From: Actinomadura chibensis NBRC 106107
Lineage (GTDB): Bacteria; Actinomycetota; Actinomycetes; Streptosporangiales; Streptosporangiaceae
Assembly: GCF_001552135.1 (NCBI RefSeq)
Contig: NZ_BCQP01000017.1
Coordinates: forward strand, 402,109 to 466,108
DNA: 64,000 bases
Direction of reading: 5' to 3'
A program made the position numbers and the translations under genes. The first letter of the stretch is position 1. Every line of letters begins with the position of its first letter. This document shows positions 1 through 12,644 of this stretch, one piece after another. Below the pieces are notes generated by a model, which was given only the letters and a program-made list of their open reading frames with translations, was not told the origin of the DNA and did no database searches.

Positions 1-1698
1 CTCGTTGATCGCGTCGCCGTACAGGTCCTTGCGGGCCGCGACGGTGACGAACGAGCCCTTCGGCGCCTCGCGCGGCACCTTCCGGCTGCCGTACTGCCGC
101 CACGCGATCGCCGCGCCGACGAGCATCAGCACGAAGGTCGCGATGCCCGGAGCGGTGAGCCACTTGAACCCGGCCTCGTGCTCGGGCGCCCCGACGACCG
201 GCTCCAGGAAGTCGGAGAAGCCGCCGAGGATCAGGAAACCGCCCGCGCCCACGGACCCGACCGCGAGCAGCATCAGCGGCCAGGTCATGACGGCCGGGGA
301 CTCGTGCGGGTGGACGTCGTCCTCCCAGCGCTTCTCACCGAAGAACGTCATGAACATCACGCGCGACATGTAGTACGCGGTGATGCCCGCGCCGATCAGC
401 GCGCACGAGCCGAGGATCGCGCCGGACGTCCCGCCCTTCTCGTAGGCGGCCTCGATGATGCCGTCCTTCGTGAAGAAGCCGGAGAACGGCGGGCAGCCGA
501 TGATGGCGAGATACCCGAGCCCGAACGTGACGTAGGTGGTCACCATGACGGCGCGGAGCGCGCCGTAGTGGCGCATGTTCACGTCGTCCTTCATGCCGTG
601 CATGACCGATCCGGCGCCGAGGAACAGGCCCGCCTTGAAGAAGCCGTGCGCGATGAGGTGCGCTATGGCGAAGACGTAGCCGGGCTTGCCGAGGCCCGCG
701 GCGAGGTGCATGTAGCCGATCTGCGACATCGTCGACCCGGCGAGGGCCTTCTTGATGTCGTCCTTGCCGCACCCGATGATCGCACCGGCGAGCAGCGTGG
801 CCGCGCCGACGATCGTCACCACGAGCTGCGCGGTGTCGGACATCTCGAAGATCGGCCCGGACCGGACGATCAGGTACACGCCCGCGGTCACCATCGTCGC
901 CGCGTGGATCAGCGCCGACACCGGGGTCGGGCCCTCCATCGCGTCCAGCAGCCAGGACTGGAGCGGGAGCTGCGCCGACTTGCCGCACGCGCCGAGCAGG
1001 AGCAGCAGCCCGATCGCCGTCGCGGTGCCGGTGCCGAGCTTGGAGGCGAGCCCCACGTGCTCGGCGCCGGTGCCGAGGATCGGGCCGAAGCCGACCGTCC
1101 CGAACGTGGCGAACATCAGCGCGATCGCGATGATCAGCCCCATGTCGCCGACGCGGTTGACGACGAACGCCTTCTTCGCCGCGGTCGCCGCCGTGGGCTT
1201 GTACTGCCAGAACCCGATCAGCAGGTACGAGGCGAGGCCGACGCCCTCCCAGCCGAGGAACATGACCAGGTAGTTGTCGCCGAGCACCAGCAGCAGCATC
1301 GCCGCGACGAACAGGTTCAGGTAGGCGAAGAACTTGCGGCGCTCGGGGTCCTCGGCCATGTAGCCGATCGAGTAGATGTGGATCAGCGACCCGACCCCGG
1401 TGATCAGCAGGACGAAGCTGATCGACAGCGGGTCGACCAGCAGGTCCATGCCGACCTTGAAGGAGCCGACGTCGATGAAGTCCCACAGGTGCACGGTGCG
1501 GCGCCGGTCGGCGGCGTCGTAGCCGAGCATCTGGACGAACATCGCCGCGCCCACCGCGAAGGACGCGACCGACATGGCGACGCCGAGCAGGTGCCCCCAC
1601 TTGTCGGTGCGTCTCCCCCCGAGCAGGAGGATCGCGGCGCCGGCGAGCGGCAGCGCGATGAGGAGCCAGGACGCGGCCTGGATGCCTTCCGCTTTCAT
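1..1698 (-). CDS. nuoL: NADH-quinone oxidoreductase subunit L (3' end outside window)
   Basis: Membrane-arm antiporter-like subunit of respiratory complex I, which couples NADH oxidation and menaquinone reduction to proton export. The visible 566 residues start with [13 protein letters not shown] and contain many hydrophobic helices. The characteristic core is present: [16 protein letters not shown], then [27 protein letters not shown], the conserved proton-channel region of NuoL. The gene continues past the left edge, so the C-terminal helices and the lateral amphipathic helix are not seen. The start ATG at 1698 lies 10 nt beyond the nuoK stop. nuoM and nuoN presumably follow outside the window. 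Confidence 0.97.
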   Translation of the reverse strand, partial: MKAEGIQAASWLLIALPLAGAAILLLGGRRTDKWGHLLGVAMSVASFAVGAAMFVQMLGYDAADRRRTVHLWDFIDVGSFKVGMDLLVDPLSISFVLLITGVGSLIHIYSIGYMAEDPERRKFFAYLNLFVAAMLLLVLGDNYLVMFLGWEGVGLASYLLIGFWQYKPTAATAAKKAFVVNRVGDMGLIIAIALMFATFGTVGFGPILGTGAEHVGLASKLGTGTATAIGLLLLLGACGKSAQLPLQSWLLDAMEGPTPVSALIHAATMVTAGVYLIVRSGPIFEMSDTAQLVVTIVGAATLLAGAIIGCGKDDIKKALAGSTMSQIGYMHLAAGLGKPGYVFAIAHLIAHGFFKAGLFLGAGSVMHGMKDDVNMRHYGALRAVMVTTYVTFGLGYLAIIGCPPFSGFFTKDGIIEAAYEKGGTSGAILGSCALIGAGITAYYMSRVMFMTFFGEKRWEDDVHPHESPAVMTWPLMLLAVGSVGAGGFLILGGFSDFLEPVVGAPEHEAGFKWLTAPGIATFVLMLVGAAIAWRQYGSRKVPREAPKGSFVTVAARKDLYGDAINE

Positions 1699-1708
1699 CC
1701 CGAGCCTC

Positions 1709-2008
1709 TCAGTACTTCAGCAGGTTCACGTCGTCCACCGACGAGGACCTGCGGGTCCGGAAGACGGTCATGATGATCGCCAGGCCGACCACGACCTCCG
1801 CCGCGGCCACCACCATCACGAAGAACGCGATGATCTGGCCGTCCAGGTTGCCGTGCATGCGGGAGAACGACACGAACGCAAGGTTCGTCGCGTTCAGCAT
1901 GAGCTCGACGCACATGAACACCACGATCGCGTTGCGCCGCACGAGGACGCCGAACGCTCCGATGGTGAACAGGATCGCCGAGAGCGCCAGGTAGTGCCCG
2001 GGGCTCAT
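1709..2008 (-). CDS. nuoK: NADH-quinone oxidoreductase subunit K
   Basis: Small membrane subunit of complex I, 99 residues, the usual family size, with three predicted transmembrane helices starting [20 protein letters not shown]. The conserved acidic residue in the second helix is visible in [15 protein letters not shown], which is typical of NuoK/MrpC-like proton-path subunits. Its ATG overlaps the nuoJ stop by 4 nt (ATGA, 2005-2008), indicating translational coupling. Confidence 0.97.
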   Translation of the reverse strand: MSPGHYLALSAILFTIGAFGVLVRRNAIVVFMCVELMLNATNLAFVSFSRMHGNLDGQIIAFFVMVVAAAEVVVGLAIIMTVFRTRRSSSVDDVNLLKY

Positions 2009-2898
2009 TGGCCCGCCTCCCCTTCACGTCCGGAGGCCGGTGAGCCGGACTTCACGGAGCGGGACTCGGCGTCCGCGTCCGCGGCCTCCTCGGTCGCGGC
2101 CTGGACCGCGCGCACGTCCCGCTCGACGGCCTCTTCCTCGGTGCCGCCGAACAGGTCGACGTGCCGCTCCGCGGTGTCGGTCCGGGCCGCGATGACCGGG
2201 TTGACCGACAGTTCGGACGGCGTCCCGTCGGGCAGCAGCGCCGGCATGTCGACGGCGTTGTGCCGGGCGTAGGTGCCGGGGCCCGGCAGCGGGCCCGGGT
2301 GGTCGCCGGACAGGAAGCGCGCCTTCGACATGTCCTTCTGCGTCGCCTTCGGCTCGGTGCGCTCCCGGTGCGCCAGCACCATCGCGCCCAGCGCCGCCGT
2401 GATCAGCAGCGCGCTCGTCGCCTCGAACGCGAACACGTACTTGGAGAACAGCAGCCGGGCCAGGCCGACGACGTTGCCCTCCGCGTTGGCCTGGTCGAGG
2501 CCCTTCGAGCTCCCGAGCGCGGCGTTGCCGAGCCCGACCGTCAGCAGGACGACGAACCCGATCGCGGCGATCACCGCCCAGAACCGCTGGCCGCGGATCG
2601 TCTCGACCAGCGAGTCCGTCGAGCTGACGCCGACGAGCATCAGCACGAACAGGAACAGCATCAGCACGGCGCCGGTGTAGACGATCACCTGGACGAACGC
2701 CAGGAACGGCGCGTTCTGGATCGCGTACAGCGCGGCGAGCGAGAGCATCACGGTCGCGAGCAGCAGCGCCGAGTGCACCGCCTTGCGCACCAGGATCATG
2801 CCGAGCGCGGCGCAGACCGAGACCGCGGCGAGCAGCCAGAAGAAGAACGGCTCGCCCGCCTGCTTGTCCGCGACCTCCGCGGCGAGGAGGTGCGTCAT
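2005..2898 (-). CDS. nuoJ: NADH-quinone oxidoreductase subunit J
   Basis: Membrane subunit of complex I, 297 residues. The N-terminal ~180 residues carry five hydrophobic helices, with the [21 protein letters not shown] segment typical of NuoJ. The C-terminal ~115 residues are hydrophilic and rich in Glu, Ala and Arg. This tail is longer than the enterobacterial protein but resembles the extended tails of actinobacterial NuoJ. Both ends overlap their neighbours by 4 nt (nuoI upstream, nuoK downstream), so expression is probably coupled along the operon. Confidence 0.96.
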   Translation of the reverse strand: MTHLLAAEVADKQAGEPFFFWLLAAVSVCAALGMILVRKAVHSALLLATVMLSLAALYAIQNAPFLAFVQVIVYTGAVLMLFLFVLMLVGVSSTDSLVETIRGQRFWAVIAAIGFVVLLTVGLGNAALGSSKGLDQANAEGNVVGLARLLFSKYVFAFEATSALLITAALGAMVLAHRERTEPKATQKDMSKARFLSGDHPGPLPGPGTYARHNAVDMPALLPDGTPSELSVNPVIAARTDTAERHVDLFGGTEEEAVERDVRAVQAATEEAADADAESRSVKSGSPASGREGEAGQ

Positions 2899-3506
2899 TT
2901 CCCGTCACCGCCCTTGCGCTTCTTCTCCCGCTTGGCGGCCTGGTCGGCGCTCGCGCGTCCGCCGTCTTCGCTCGGGATGGTGGGGGCGGCGGGCTCGTCC
3001 TGGAGGCCGAGGCGGTAGTAGTCCTCCTCGGTGTCGCCGAGCCGCATCTCGTGCGGCGGCGCCTCCATGCCCTCCCGCAGCGGCGCGAGCAGCATCTCCT
3101 TGGTGTAGATGAGGCTCTCGCGGCTGTCGTCGGCGAGCTCGTACTCGTTCGTCATCGTGAGCGCCCGCGTCGGGCACGCCTCGATGCACAGCCCGCAGAG
3201 GATGCACCGCAGATAGTTGATCTGGTAGGTGCGGCCGTACCGCTCGCCGGGCGAGTACCGCTCGTCCGCCGTGTTGTCGGCGCCCTCGACGAAGATCGCG
3301 TCGGCCGGACAGGCCCAGGCGCACAGCTCGCACCCGACGCACTTCTCCAGGCCGTCCGGCCAGCGGTTGAGCTGGTGCCGCCCGTGGAAGCGCGGGGCGG
3401 TCGGCTTCTTCACCTCGGGGTACTGAACGGTCTCGCTCTTCATGAACATCTGGTGGAACGAGACCCCGAACCCCTTTACCGGGTTCAGGAAATCAGTGAG
3501 TCCCAC
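2895..3506 (-). CDS. nuoI: NADH-quinone oxidoreductase subunit I (two 4Fe-4S)
   Basis: Ferredoxin-like subunit in the connecting arm of complex I, 203 residues. It holds two tetranuclear clusters (N6a/N6b). The cysteine ligands sit in [12 protein letters not shown] (C56, C59, C62, C66) and [12 protein letters not shown] (C101, C104, C107, C111). The C-terminal ~40 residues are charged and Lys/Arg-rich, an extension of unknown role. The gene start overlaps the nuoH 3' end by 14 nt and its stop overlaps nuoJ by 4 nt. Confidence 0.97.
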   Translation of the reverse strand: MGLTDFLNPVKGFGVSFHQMFMKSETVQYPEVKKPTAPRFHGRHQLNRWPDGLEKCVGCELCAWACPADAIFVEGADNTADERYSPGERYGRTYQINYLRCILCGLCIEACPTRALTMTNEYELADDSRESLIYTKEMLLAPLREGMEAPPHEMRLGDTEEDYYRLGLQDEPAAPTIPSEDGGRASADQAAKREKKRKGGDGK

Positions 3507-4860
3507 TGGTGACCTCCTCAGGAGGGGTTTCGATCGTGGACGCCCCGCCCGGCTCGCGGGCCCGCCCGTGGTAGTGCGGCGCGTCCAGGGGCGGCACCGG
3601 GAACCCGCCGGCGGCCGCGGCCGGACCGCCGCCGCGCTCCGCCGCCGCGCCGGGGACGATCTCCTTGCCGTCCTCGCCGCCGCGCATCAGCTCCCAGACC
3701 ACCGTGGCGACCAGCACCACCGCGGCGGCCACCGCGGTGCCGATGACGATCGTCCGCATGTCGTGGCCGTCGTTCTTCAGCGCCCGGATCGTCGACACGA
3801 GCAGGATCCAGCCGAGCGAGAAGGGCATCAGCACCTTCCAGCCGAGCTTCATGAGCTGGTCGTACCGGACGCGCGGGAGCGTGCCCCGCAGCCAGATGAA
3901 GAAGAAGATGAACAGGAACACCTTGGCCAGGAACCACAGGACGGGCCACCAGCCGGAGTTCGCGCCCGCCCACACCGTGGAGATCGGGAAGGGGGCGCGC
4001 CAGCCGCCGAGGAACAGCGTCGTCGCGAGCGCCGACAGCGTCGTCAGGTTGATGTACTCGGCGAGGAAGAACATCGCGAACTTCAGCGACGAGTACTCGG
4101 TGTGGAAGCCGCCGACGAGCTCGCCCTCGCCCTCGGGCAGGTCGAACGGGATGCGGTTCGACTCGCCCATCATCGTGATCACGTACACGACGAAGGACGG
4201 CGCGAGCAGGATGACGAACCACGTCTTGTGCTGCGCCGCGACGATCTCCGAGGTGGACATCGAGCCCGCGAACATGAACACCGCGACGAACGACAGGCCC
4301 ATCGCGATCTCGTAGGAGATCATCTGCGCGGACGAGCGGAGCCCGCCGAGCAGGGAGTACGGCGACATCGACGACCAGCCCGCGAGCACGACCCCGTAGA
4401 TGCCCATGGACGACATCGCGAGGACGAGCAGCACCGCCACCGGGAGGTCGGTGAGCTGGAGCGCCGTCGTGTGCCCGAAGATCGACACCTCGGGCCCGAA
4501 CGGGATGATCGCGAACGAGATGAACGCGGGCACCGCCGACATGATCGGCGCGAGGATGAACACGACCTTGTCGACGTGCCGGGGGACGATGTCCTCCTTG
4601 AGCGCCAGCTTCACGCCGTCGGCGAGGCCCTGCAGCAGGCCGAAGGGCCCGGCGCGGTTCGGGCCGACGCGCAGCTGCATCCGGCCGATGACGCGCCGCT
4701 CGATCCACATCGTGAGCAGCACGGTCACGACGAGGAACGCGAAGACGACGACGACCTTGCCGCCGATCAGCCACCACGGGTCCTCGCCGAAGCCCGCGAG
4801 CTGCCCGCCCTCGGCGGGAGCCGCGTGGACGACGGCGCCAGGTGCGGCGAGCGCGCTCAT
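3493..4860 (-). CDS. nuoH: NADH-quinone oxidoreductase subunit H
   Basis: Membrane subunit that forms much of the quinone-binding chamber of complex I, 455 residues. The frame stays open far upstream, but the start at 4860 is chosen because its ATG overlaps the nuoG stop in an ATGA junction, as at the other nuo boundaries, and gives a protein beginning [12 protein letters not shown]. Family motifs are visible: [26 protein letters not shown] near residue 65 and [24 protein letters not shown] around residue 230. The C-terminal ~70 residues after the last helix are Gly/Ala-rich and not part of the conserved fold. Confidence 0.95.
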   Translation of the reverse strand: MSALAAPGAVVHAAPAEGGQLAGFGEDPWWLIGGKVVVVFAFLVVTVLLTMWIERRVIGRMQLRVGPNRAGPFGLLQGLADGVKLALKEDIVPRHVDKVVFILAPIMSAVPAFISFAIIPFGPEVSIFGHTTALQLTDLPVAVLLVLAMSSMGIYGVVLAGWSSMSPYSLLGGLRSSAQMISYEIAMGLSFVAVFMFAGSMSTSEIVAAQHKTWFVILLAPSFVVYVITMMGESNRIPFDLPEGEGELVGGFHTEYSSLKFAMFFLAEYINLTTLSALATTLFLGGWRAPFPISTVWAGANSGWWPVLWFLAKVFLFIFFFIWLRGTLPRVRYDQLMKLGWKVLMPFSLGWILLVSTIRALKNDGHDMRTIVIGTAVAAAVVLVATVVWELMRGGEDGKEIVPGAAAERGGGPAAAAGGFPVPPLDAPHYHGRAREPGGASTIETPPEEVTSGTH

Positions 4861-7352
4861 TCCGTGCCTCCAGCGTTCTCGGTGGCGGTCGCGAGCGTCC
4901 CGCTCGCGACCTTCACGACGCTTCCGGCCGCCGCGCCGAGGTCCCGGTGGACGGCGCAGCCCGCCGAGTTCGCCGGCAGCCACACCACCCGGTCGGGCAG
5001 GTCGGCGGTGACGAGCAGCGGGAGCGTGACCGCGCCGCGCGGGCCGGTCACCGTCACCGCGTCGGTCGCGCCGATCTCCGCGGCCGTCGCGGGCGACAGC
5101 CGGACGAGCGCGCCCTTCGCGGTGCCCGCGAGGAACGGCTCGCCGTCCTGCATGCGGCCCTTGTCGAGCAGGAGCCGCCAGGTGGACAGCAGCGCCTCGC
5201 CCCGCTCGACGCGCGGCGGGAGCTGCTGCGCGACGTCCGGCGCGGCCGGGCGCTCGCCCCGGTAGCCGCCCAGCTTGGTCAGCTCGCCGCGCGCGGCGTC
5301 CGGGCCGGGCAGGCCGAGGTGGACGTCCAGCTCGTCGGCGAGCGCGTCCAGCACCCGCAGGTCGGACATCTTCCCGGCGGACTTCAGCACGATGTCGAAC
5401 TGGCGGCCGCGTCCCTCCCAGTCGACGAACGTCCCGGACTTCTCCGCGACCGCCGCGACCGGGAACACGACGTCGGCGCGGTCGGTGACCGCGCTCGGCC
5501 GCTGCTCCAGGCTCACCACGAACGGGGTGGCGTCCAGGGCGCGCAGCATCGCGTCGGGGTCGGCGAGGTCGTAGGGGTCGACGCCGCCGACGAGCAGCGC
5601 GCCGCGCCGCCCGGCCGCGGCGGCGGCGATGATGCCGTCCGCGTCCTCGCCCGGCGCGGCGGGCAGTTCGGCGACGCCCCAGGCGCGGGCCACCTCGGCG
5701 CGCGCCTCCGGGTCGGCCACCGGACGGCCGATCGGCAGCAGCCCGGGCAGCGCCCCGGCCTCCACCGCGCCGCGTTCCCCGGCCCGGCGCGGCACCCACG
5801 CGAGCTTCGCGCCGGTCACCCGCGCCAGCCGGAGCGCCGAGGTCAGCGCGCCGGGGCTGGTCGCGAGCCGCTCCCCGACGAGGATCACCGCGCCGGGGGA
5901 CTCCAGCAGGGCGCGCACGTCGGCGTGCTCCGCGTCCCCGATGATCGAGGCGAGCGTGTCGGCCTCCGCGCCGGGCGCGGTCGGCAGCAGCGTGCCGCCG
6001 ACCTTCGCGAGCCCGCGCGTCGCGAACGGCGCCGCCGCGAGCACCTTCAGCCGGTTCTTGCGGAACGCCTTGCGGAGCCGCAGGAACACGATCGGCGACT
6101 CCTCCTCCGGCTCGAACCCGGCGAGGAGGACGGCGGGCGCCTTCTCAAGGTCGCTGTAGGAGACCTCGATGGAGCGTCCGGCGACGGCCGCGGCGAGGAA
6201 CCGCGTCTCCTCGTCCGACAGCGGGCGGGCCCGGAAGTCGATGTCGTTCGTGCCGAGCGCGATCCGCGCGAACTTGGCGTAGGCGTAGGCGTCTTCGAGG
6301 GTGAGGCGCCCGCCGGTCAGCACGCCCGCCGACCCGCGCGCCCGCGCGAGGCCCTCGGCCGCGATCGTCAGCGCCTCCGGCCAGGACGCGGGCTCCAGCA
6401 CGCCGTCCTCGTTGCGGACGAGCGGGTGCGTCAGCCGGTCCGGCTGGGTCGCGTAGGTGAACGCCCAGCGGCCCTTGTCGCAGTTCCACTCCTCGTTGAC
6501 CTGCGGGTCGTCCCCGGCCAGCCGCCGCGTCACCTTGCCGCGCCGGTGGTCGGTCCGCATCGCGCAGCCGGACGCGCAGTGCTCGCACACGCTCGGCGTC
6601 GACACGAGGTCGAACGGCCGCGACCGGAACCGGTAGGCCGCGCCGGTCAGCGCGCCGACCGGGCAGATCTGCACGGTGTTGCCGGAGAAGTAGGACTGGA
6701 ACGGCTGCCCGTCCGCCGCGCCGACCTGCTCCTTCGCGCCGCGCTCGAACAGGTCGATGAACGCGTCGCCCGCGATCTGGTCGGAGAACCGGGTGCAGCG
6801 GGCGCACTGGATGCAGCGCTCGCGGTCGAGCAGCACCTGGCTGGACAGCGGGATCGGCTTCGGGAACGTCCGCTTGGTCTCCACGAACCGCGTCTCGCCG
6901 CGGCCGTTGGACATCGCCTGGTTCTGCAGCGGGCACTCGCCGCCCTTGTCGCAGATCGGGCAGTCCAGCGGGTGGTTGATGAGCAGGAACTCCATGATGC
7001 CGTGCTGGGCCTTGTCGGCCACCGGCGAGGTGAGCTGGGTCTTGACGACCATGCCCGGCATCACGGTGGTGGTGCAGGACGCCTGCGGCTTCGGCATCCC
7101 GCGGCCGTTGCCGGCGTCCGGGATCTCGACCAGGCACTGGCGGCACGCCCCGATCGGGTCGAGCAGCGGGTGGTCGCAGAACCGGGGGATCTGGATGCCG
7201 AGCAGCTCGGCGGCCCGGATGATCAGCGTGCCCTTCGGCACCTCGATCTCGAAGCCGTCGATGGTGCAGGACACCATCTCCACGGGAGGATCACCCCCGC
7301 GTTCGCGGGGAGCACTCTGGGCCGCCGAACCGCCACTCACAGTAGTACTCAT
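4857..7352 (-). CDS. nuoG: NADH-quinone oxidoreductase subunit G (Fe-S / molybdopterin-like)
   Basis: Large peripheral-arm subunit, 831 residues, carrying electrons from NuoF towards NuoI. The N-terminal 2Fe-2S ligands are C59, C70, C73 and C93. Next come the His/Cys cluster [14 protein letters not shown], the 4Fe-4S motif CIQCARC with a later CPVGAL, and CEHCASGC, which corresponds to the extra N7-type cluster. The C-terminal half is a degenerate molybdopterin-oxidoreductase-like domain. The first ~25 residues are an extension rich in Ser, Gly and Arg. The start at 7352 is preferred because it overlaps the nuoF stop by 4 nt; M26 is a possible alternative. Confidence 0.96.
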   Translation of the reverse strand: MSTTVSGGSAAQSAPRERGGDPPVEMVSCTIDGFEIEVPKGTLIIRAAELLGIQIPRFCDHPLLDPIGACRQCLVEIPDAGNGRGMPKPQASCTTTVMPGMVVKTQLTSPVADKAQHGIMEFLLINHPLDCPICDKGGECPLQNQAMSNGRGETRFVETKRTFPKPIPLSSQVLLDRERCIQCARCTRFSDQIAGDAFIDLFERGAKEQVGAADGQPFQSYFSGNTVQICPVGALTGAAYRFRSRPFDLVSTPSVCEHCASGCAMRTDHRRGKVTRRLAGDDPQVNEEWNCDKGRWAFTYATQPDRLTHPLVRNEDGVLEPASWPEALTIAAEGLARARGSAGVLTGGRLTLEDAYAYAKFARIALGTNDIDFRARPLSDEETRFLAAAVAGRSIEVSYSDLEKAPAVLLAGFEPEEESPIVFLRLRKAFRKNRLKVLAAAPFATRGLAKVGGTLLPTAPGAEADTLASIIGDAEHADVRALLESPGAVILVGERLATSPGALTSALRLARVTGAKLAWVPRRAGERGAVEAGALPGLLPIGRPVADPEARAEVARAWGVAELPAAPGEDADGIIAAAAAGRRGALLVGGVDPYDLADPDAMLRALDATPFVVSLEQRPSAVTDRADVVFPVAAVAEKSGTFVDWEGRGRQFDIVLKSAGKMSDLRVLDALADELDVHLGLPGPDAARGELTKLGGYRGERPAAPDVAQQLPPRVERGEALLSTWRLLLDKGRMQDGEPFLAGTAKGALVRLSPATAAEIGATDAVTVTGPRGAVTLPLLVTADLPDRVVWLPANSAGCAVHRDLGAAAGSVVKVASGTLATATENAGGTE

Positions 7353-8653
7353 CGGGCACCTCCGTTAGCCCAGAGGGTGGACTTCGCCGGGTCGAACGGG
7401 CAGCCGCCCTGCTCGAAGTGCTGGAGGTACTCGTCCCGGAACAGCTTGATGGACGACACGACCGGGCTGGTCGCGCCGTCGCCGAGGGCGCAGAACGCGC
7501 GGCCGAGGATGTTGTCGGAGATGTCGAGCAGGGTCTCCAGGTCCTCCTCGGTGCCCTGCCCGGCCTCCAGCCGCTTCAGCATGAGCTTGTACCAGTAGGT
7601 GCCCTCCCGGCACGGCGTGCACTTGCCGCACGACTCGTGCGCGTAGAACTCCGACCAGCGCAGCACCGCGCGGACGACGCAGGTCGTCTCGTCGAAGATC
7701 TGCAGGGCCCGGGTGCCGAGCATGGACCCGGCCGCGCCGACCGACTCGAAGTCGAGCGGGACGTCCAGGTGCTCGTCGGTGAAGATCGGCGTGGACGACC
7801 CGCCGGGCGTCCAGAACTTCAGCCGGTGCCCCGCGCGGATCCCGCCCGCCATGTCGAGCAGCTCGCGCAGCGTGATGCCGAGCGGCGCCTCGTACTGGCC
7901 GGGCCGCGTCACGTGCCCGGACAGCGAGAAGATCCCGAAGCCCTGCGACTTCTCGGTGCCCATCGAGGCGAACCAGTCGGGACCGTTCGCGACGATCGAG
8001 GGAACCGAGGAGATCGACTCGACGTTGTTGATGACAGTGGGCCCGCCGTACAGGCCCGCGACGGCCGGGAAGGGGGGCTTGAGCCGGGGTTGGCCGCGGA
8101 ACCCTTCGAGCGAGTCGAGCAGCGCCGTCTCCTCGCCGCAGATGTAGGCGCCGGCGCCGCTGTGCACGACCACGTCCAGGTCGTAGCCGGAGCCGAGGAT
8201 GTCCTTGCCGAGGTAGCCGGCCTCGTAGGCGTCCGCGACGGCCTGGTGCAGCCGGCGGATCACGTGCAGCACCTCGCCGCGCACGTAGATGAACGCGAGG
8301 TTCGACTTGATCGCGTACGAGCTGATGATGACGCCCTCGACGAGGACGTGCGGGTTGGCCATCATCAGCGGGATGTCCTTGCACGTGCCCGGCTCGGACT
8401 CGTCCGCGTTGACGACGAGGTAGCGCGGGTTCGGGCTGTTCGGCGGCAGGAAGCCCCACTTCATGCCGGTGGGGAAGCCCGCGCCGCCGCGGCCGCGGAG
8501 CCCGGAGTCCTTGACCGCCTGGACGATCTCGTCCGGCTCCATCCGCAGCGCCTTGCGCAGCGCCTCGTACCCGCCGCCGCGCTCGTAGCCCGCGCGGGTG
8601 AACGAGTCGGCCTGGTCCCAGTTGCCGGTGAGGACCGGGGTGAGCGTGGTCAC
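7349..8653 (-). CDS. nuoF: NADH-quinone oxidoreductase subunit F (NADH/FMN site)
   Basis: Flavoprotein that binds NADH and FMN and carries cluster N3; 434 residues. The FMN/NADH site is shown by [18 protein letters not shown] near residue 50 and by the Glu-rich [12 protein letters not shown]. The 4Fe-4S ligands lie in [12 protein letters not shown] plus a downstream Cys in [14 protein letters not shown] start at 8653 is chosen because it overlaps the nuoE TGA in a GTGA junction and yields the usual N-terminus ([11 protein letters not shown]). The reading frame itself extends further upstream without a stop. Confidence 0.95.
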   Translation of the reverse strand: MTTLTPVLTGNWDQADSFTRAGYERGGGYEALRKALRMEPDEIVQAVKDSGLRGRGGAGFPTGMKWGFLPPNSPNPRYLVVNADESEPGTCKDIPLMMANPHVLVEGVIISSYAIKSNLAFIYVRGEVLHVIRRLHQAVADAYEAGYLGKDILGSGYDLDVVVHSGAGAYICGEETALLDSLEGFRGQPRLKPPFPAVAGLYGGPTVINNVESISSVPSIVANGPDWFASMGTEKSQGFGIFSLSGHVTRPGQYEAPLGITLRELLDMAGGIRAGHRLKFWTPGGSSTPIFTDEHLDVPLDFESVGAAGSMLGTRALQIFDETTCVVRAVLRWSEFYAHESCGKCTPCREGTYWYKLMLKRLEAGQGTEEDLETLLDISDNILGRAFCALGDGATSPVVSSIKLFRDEYLQHFEQGGCPFDPAKSTLWANGGAR

Positions 8654-9425
8654 TTGTTCCGTCCCTCCTGGCTGCCGGGCTTGGCTTCGCCCGGGACGGG
8701 CTTGCCCGGCTCGTGCGGCGGCTCGGCGATCTGCTCGGGCCTGACCGGCTCGTCCGGCCGCTCGCGGTCGACGTCGGAGCGGGGCGCCGTCCAGCCGCGC
8801 TCCCGCGCGAGCTCCAGACCGCGCAGCGACTCCGGCCCGGCCTGGACGCCCTCGTTCGCGCGCCCGTCGGGGAACCCGGCGAGCACTCGCGACGCCTCTT
8901 TCCACGTGGCGAGGTGCTCGGGGCCGCGCGTCGGCAGCACCTTGCGGCCGGCGCGCAGGTCATCGACGAGCTGCTTGGCCTTCTCGGGAGTCATGTTGTC
9001 GAAGAACTCCCAGTTGACCATCATCACCGGCGCGAAGTCGCAGGCCGCGTTGCACTCGATCCGCTCAAGGCTGACCTTGCCGTCGGGGGTGGCCTCGTCG
9101 TGACCGACGCCCGCGTGCTCGGACAGCTCCTCCCAGATCTGGTCGCCGCCCATGATCGCGCACAGCGTGTTGATGCAGACGCCGACGTGGTACTCCCCGA
9201 CCGGCGCGTGCTTGTACTGGGTGTAGAACGTCGCGACGCCCGTCACCTGCGCCGGGGTGATGCCGAGCTGCTCGGCGCAGAAGTCGATGCCGTCCTGCGA
9301 CACGTGCCCCTCGGCCGACTGGACGAGGTGCAGCAGCGGCAGCAGCGCCGACCGCGGCCGCGGGTAGCGGCCGATGATCTCCTTGGCGTCCCGCTCCAGG
9401 CGCTCGCGCACCTCCGGTTCGAAAC

Positions 9426-9429
<4 letters not shown>
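8650..9429 (-). CDS. nuoE: NADH-quinone oxidoreductase subunit E (2Fe-2S)
   Basis: Thioredoxin-like 2Fe-2S subunit partnering NuoF; 259 residues. The four cluster ligands are in [11 protein letters not shown] and [14 protein letters not shown]. The C-terminal ~80 residues after the conserved fold are Pro/Glu-rich and probably disordered. The start is a TTG at 9429 whose last bases overlap the nuoD TGA (TTGA). A GGGGGAG Shine-Dalgarno-like run just upstream supports this unusual start, and no ATG or GTG is well placed. The long upstream opening is out-of-frame DNA of nuoD. Confidence 0.93.
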
Positions 9430-10771
<1,342 letters not shown>

Positions 10772-10775
<4 letters not shown>

Positions 10776-11518
10776 GTGTACGACCTCCGCTCGTCGGGCG
10801 GCGGGATCTCCGCTCCCCGGTACTCGACGGGGATGCCGCCGAGAGGGTAGTCCTTGCGCTGCGGATGGCCGACCCAGTCGTCCGGCATCTCGATGCGCGT
10901 CAGGGCGGGGTGACCGTCGTAGACGATCCCGAAGAAGTCGTAGGTCTCCCGCTCGTGCCAGTCGCTCGTCGGGTAGACGGGCACCAGCGACGGCAGGTGC
11001 GGGTCGGCGTCCGGGCAGGTCGTCTCAAGGCGGACCCGCCGGTTGTGCGTGATCGACAGCAGGTGGACGACGGAGTGCAGCTCGGCGCCCTCGTCCTGCG
11101 GGTAGTGCACCCCGGACACGCCGGAGCACAGCTCGAAGCGCAGGGACGGCTCGTCCCGCATCGTCTTCGCGACCTCGCGCAGGTGCTCGCGCTTGACGAA
11201 GAACGTCAGCTCGCCGCGGTCGACGACGACGCGCTCGATCGCGTCCCCGAAGTCGGGGTAGGCGCGTTCGAGCTCGTCGGCGACCTCGTCGAACTCGCCG
11301 GGCTCGGCCGCGCCGCCGGGGCCGCCGTAGGGGCGGGCCGCCGACACCTTCGGGCTCTGCCGGACGACGAGCCCGCCGTAGCCGGACGTGTCGCCGGTCG
11401 TCCTCGCGCCGAACATGCCCTTGCGGACGACCGGCTGCTCGCGCCGCTCCTCCTCGGTGTGGGCGGGCAGCTTGTCGGCGCCCTGCTCGGCCTGCTGCTC
11501 AGGGTGCTGCGAACTCAA
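10772..11518 (-). CDS. nuoC: NADH-quinone oxidoreductase subunit C
   Basis: 30-kDa-type subunit of the complex I peripheral arm, 248 residues. The conserved C-terminal signature is [43 protein letters not shown] in shortened form [10 protein letters not shown] followed by [11 protein letters not shown]. The first ~75 residues are a hydrophilic, Glu/Gly-rich extension, as in other actinobacterial NuoC. The ATG lies one base after the nuoB stop, and the stop overlaps nuoD by 4 nt. Confidence 0.96.
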
Positions 11519-11519
11519 C

Positions 11520-12065
11520 TCACGCCCCCTGTCCGAGCAGCGGGAGCTGGCGGCGCTTGGCCTCTTCCAGCTCCTCGATCTGCTTCGCGCGCTGCGGGCC
11601 CAGCTTGGTGTTCTGGATCTTGTCGTGCAGCTTCAGGATCGCGTCCAGCAGCATCTCGGGCCGCGGCGGGCAGCCGGGGAGGTAGATGTCCACCGGGACG
11701 ATGTGGTCGACGCCCTGCACGATCGCGTAGTTGTTGAACATCCCGCCGGACGACGCGCACACGCCCATCGCGATGACCCACTTCGGCTCGGTCATCTGGT
11801 CGTAGATCTGCCGCAGCACCGGCGCCATCTTCTGGCTCACCCGGCCCGCGACGATCATCAAATCGGCCTGCCGGGGCGTCGCCGAGGCGCGCTCCATCCC
11901 CCACCGGGAGAAGTCGTGCCGGGGGTCGCCGGTCGCCATCATCTCGATCGCGCAGCACGCCAGGCCGAACGTCGCCGGCCACACCGAGCTCTTGCGCGCC
12001 CACCCCGCGACCTGCTCGACGGTGGTCAGCAAGAATCCGCTCGGGAGTTTTTCCTCTAGACCCAT
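11520..12065 (-). CDS. nuoB: NADH-quinone oxidoreductase subunit B (cluster N2)
   Basis: Subunit carrying the terminal 4Fe-4S cluster N2, which reduces the quinone; 181 residues. Its ligands are in [14 protein letters not shown] (adjacent cysteines), [10 protein letters not shown] and LPGCPPRPE. The start at 12065 gives the standard N-terminus [18 protein letters not shown] and lies one base past the nuoA stop. The C-terminal ~25 residues are Glu/Lys/Arg-rich. Confidence 0.97.
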   Translation of the reverse strand: MGLEEKLPSGFLLTTVEQVAGWARKSSVWPATFGLACCAIEMMATGDPRHDFSRWGMERASATPRQADLMIVAGRVSQKMAPVLRQIYDQMTEPKWVIAMGVCASSGGMFNNYAIVQGVDHIVPVDIYLPGCPPRPEMLLDAILKLHDKIQNTKLGPQRAKQIEELEEAKRRQLPLLGQGA

Positions 12066-12066
12066 G

Positions 12067-12426
12067 TCAATCCCACTCCAGACCGCCGCGCCGCCAGATG
12101 TAGGCGTACGCGACGAGCACGGTGACGATGAAAAGGACCATCTCGACAAGGCCGAAGAGCCCCATCCGGTCGAACGCGACCGCCCAGGGGTAGAGGAAGA
12201 TGATCTCAATGTCGAAGACGATGAAGAGCATCGCCGTCAGGTAGTACTTGATCGGGAAACGCCCGCCGCCCACCGGCTGCGGGGTCGGCTCGATGCCGCA
12301 CTCGTAGGCGTCCAGCCGCGCGCGGTTCCACCGCTTCGGCCCGGTGAGCGAGGCCATCGCCACCGAGAAGGCGGCGAAGCCGAAGGCGAGCACCCCCAGC
12401 ACGATGACCGGAATATAGAGATCCAT
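12067..12426 (-). CDS. nuoA: NADH-quinone oxidoreductase subunit A
   Basis: First gene of the operon; a 119-residue membrane subunit with three helices. The conserved YECGIEPTP loop (residues 41-49) contains the conserved Cys near the quinone site, followed by [27 protein letters not shown]. It is preceded by a ~220-nt leader separating it from the menJ-type gene on the same strand, so nuo may have its own promoter or be read from the menJ promoter. Confidence 0.97.
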   Translation of the reverse strand: MDLYIPVIVLGVLAFGFAAFSVAMASLTGPKRWNRARLDAYECGIEPTPQPVGGGRFPIKYYLTAMLFIVFDIEIIFLYPWAVAFDRMGLFGLVEMVLFIVTVLVAYAYIWRRGGLEWD

Positions 12427-12476
12427 GTCTCTACAGCCTCTCCTCGCGACGTACGGCGTTGTACGGGACGTCCTTT

Positions 12477-12498
12477 CGCGGGGGGCCGGCCCCCCGCG
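12477..12498. repeat. 22-bp perfect palindrome between menJ and nuoA
   Basis: A perfect GC-only palindrome centred at 12487/12488, with CGCGGGGGGCC on one side and its complement on the other. It lies 51 nt upstream of the nuoA start in the menJ-nuoA gap (12427-12644). No U-tract follows on either strand, so it is not a classic intrinsic terminator. It could act as a transcript-processing or attenuating hairpin that sets the ratio of menJ to nuo messages. Confidence 0.6.
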
Positions 12499-12644
12499 CC
12501 CCCCGGAACGGCTTGGGCCCTCCGCGAGCCGCCGCCACCCTAGCCAAGGTGATCAAAATGCGCTCCCCTCAGGGGGTCGGGTAATGCACTGTAGTCCGCT
12601 CACCTGCGGATTCGCGCTCGCCATGCGCTCGTTCTGCTGCTCGT

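Noticed and set aside
178..1773. Long plus-strand open frame opposite nuoL
   Set aside because: The translation is Arg/Asp/His-rich without domains, a typical antisense shadow of a GC-rich gene; nuoL on the minus strand explains the DNA.
3493..5799. 768-codon minus frame read as one protein
   Set aside because: The upstream 300 codons are out-of-frame nuoG DNA; only the part from 4860 is NuoH.
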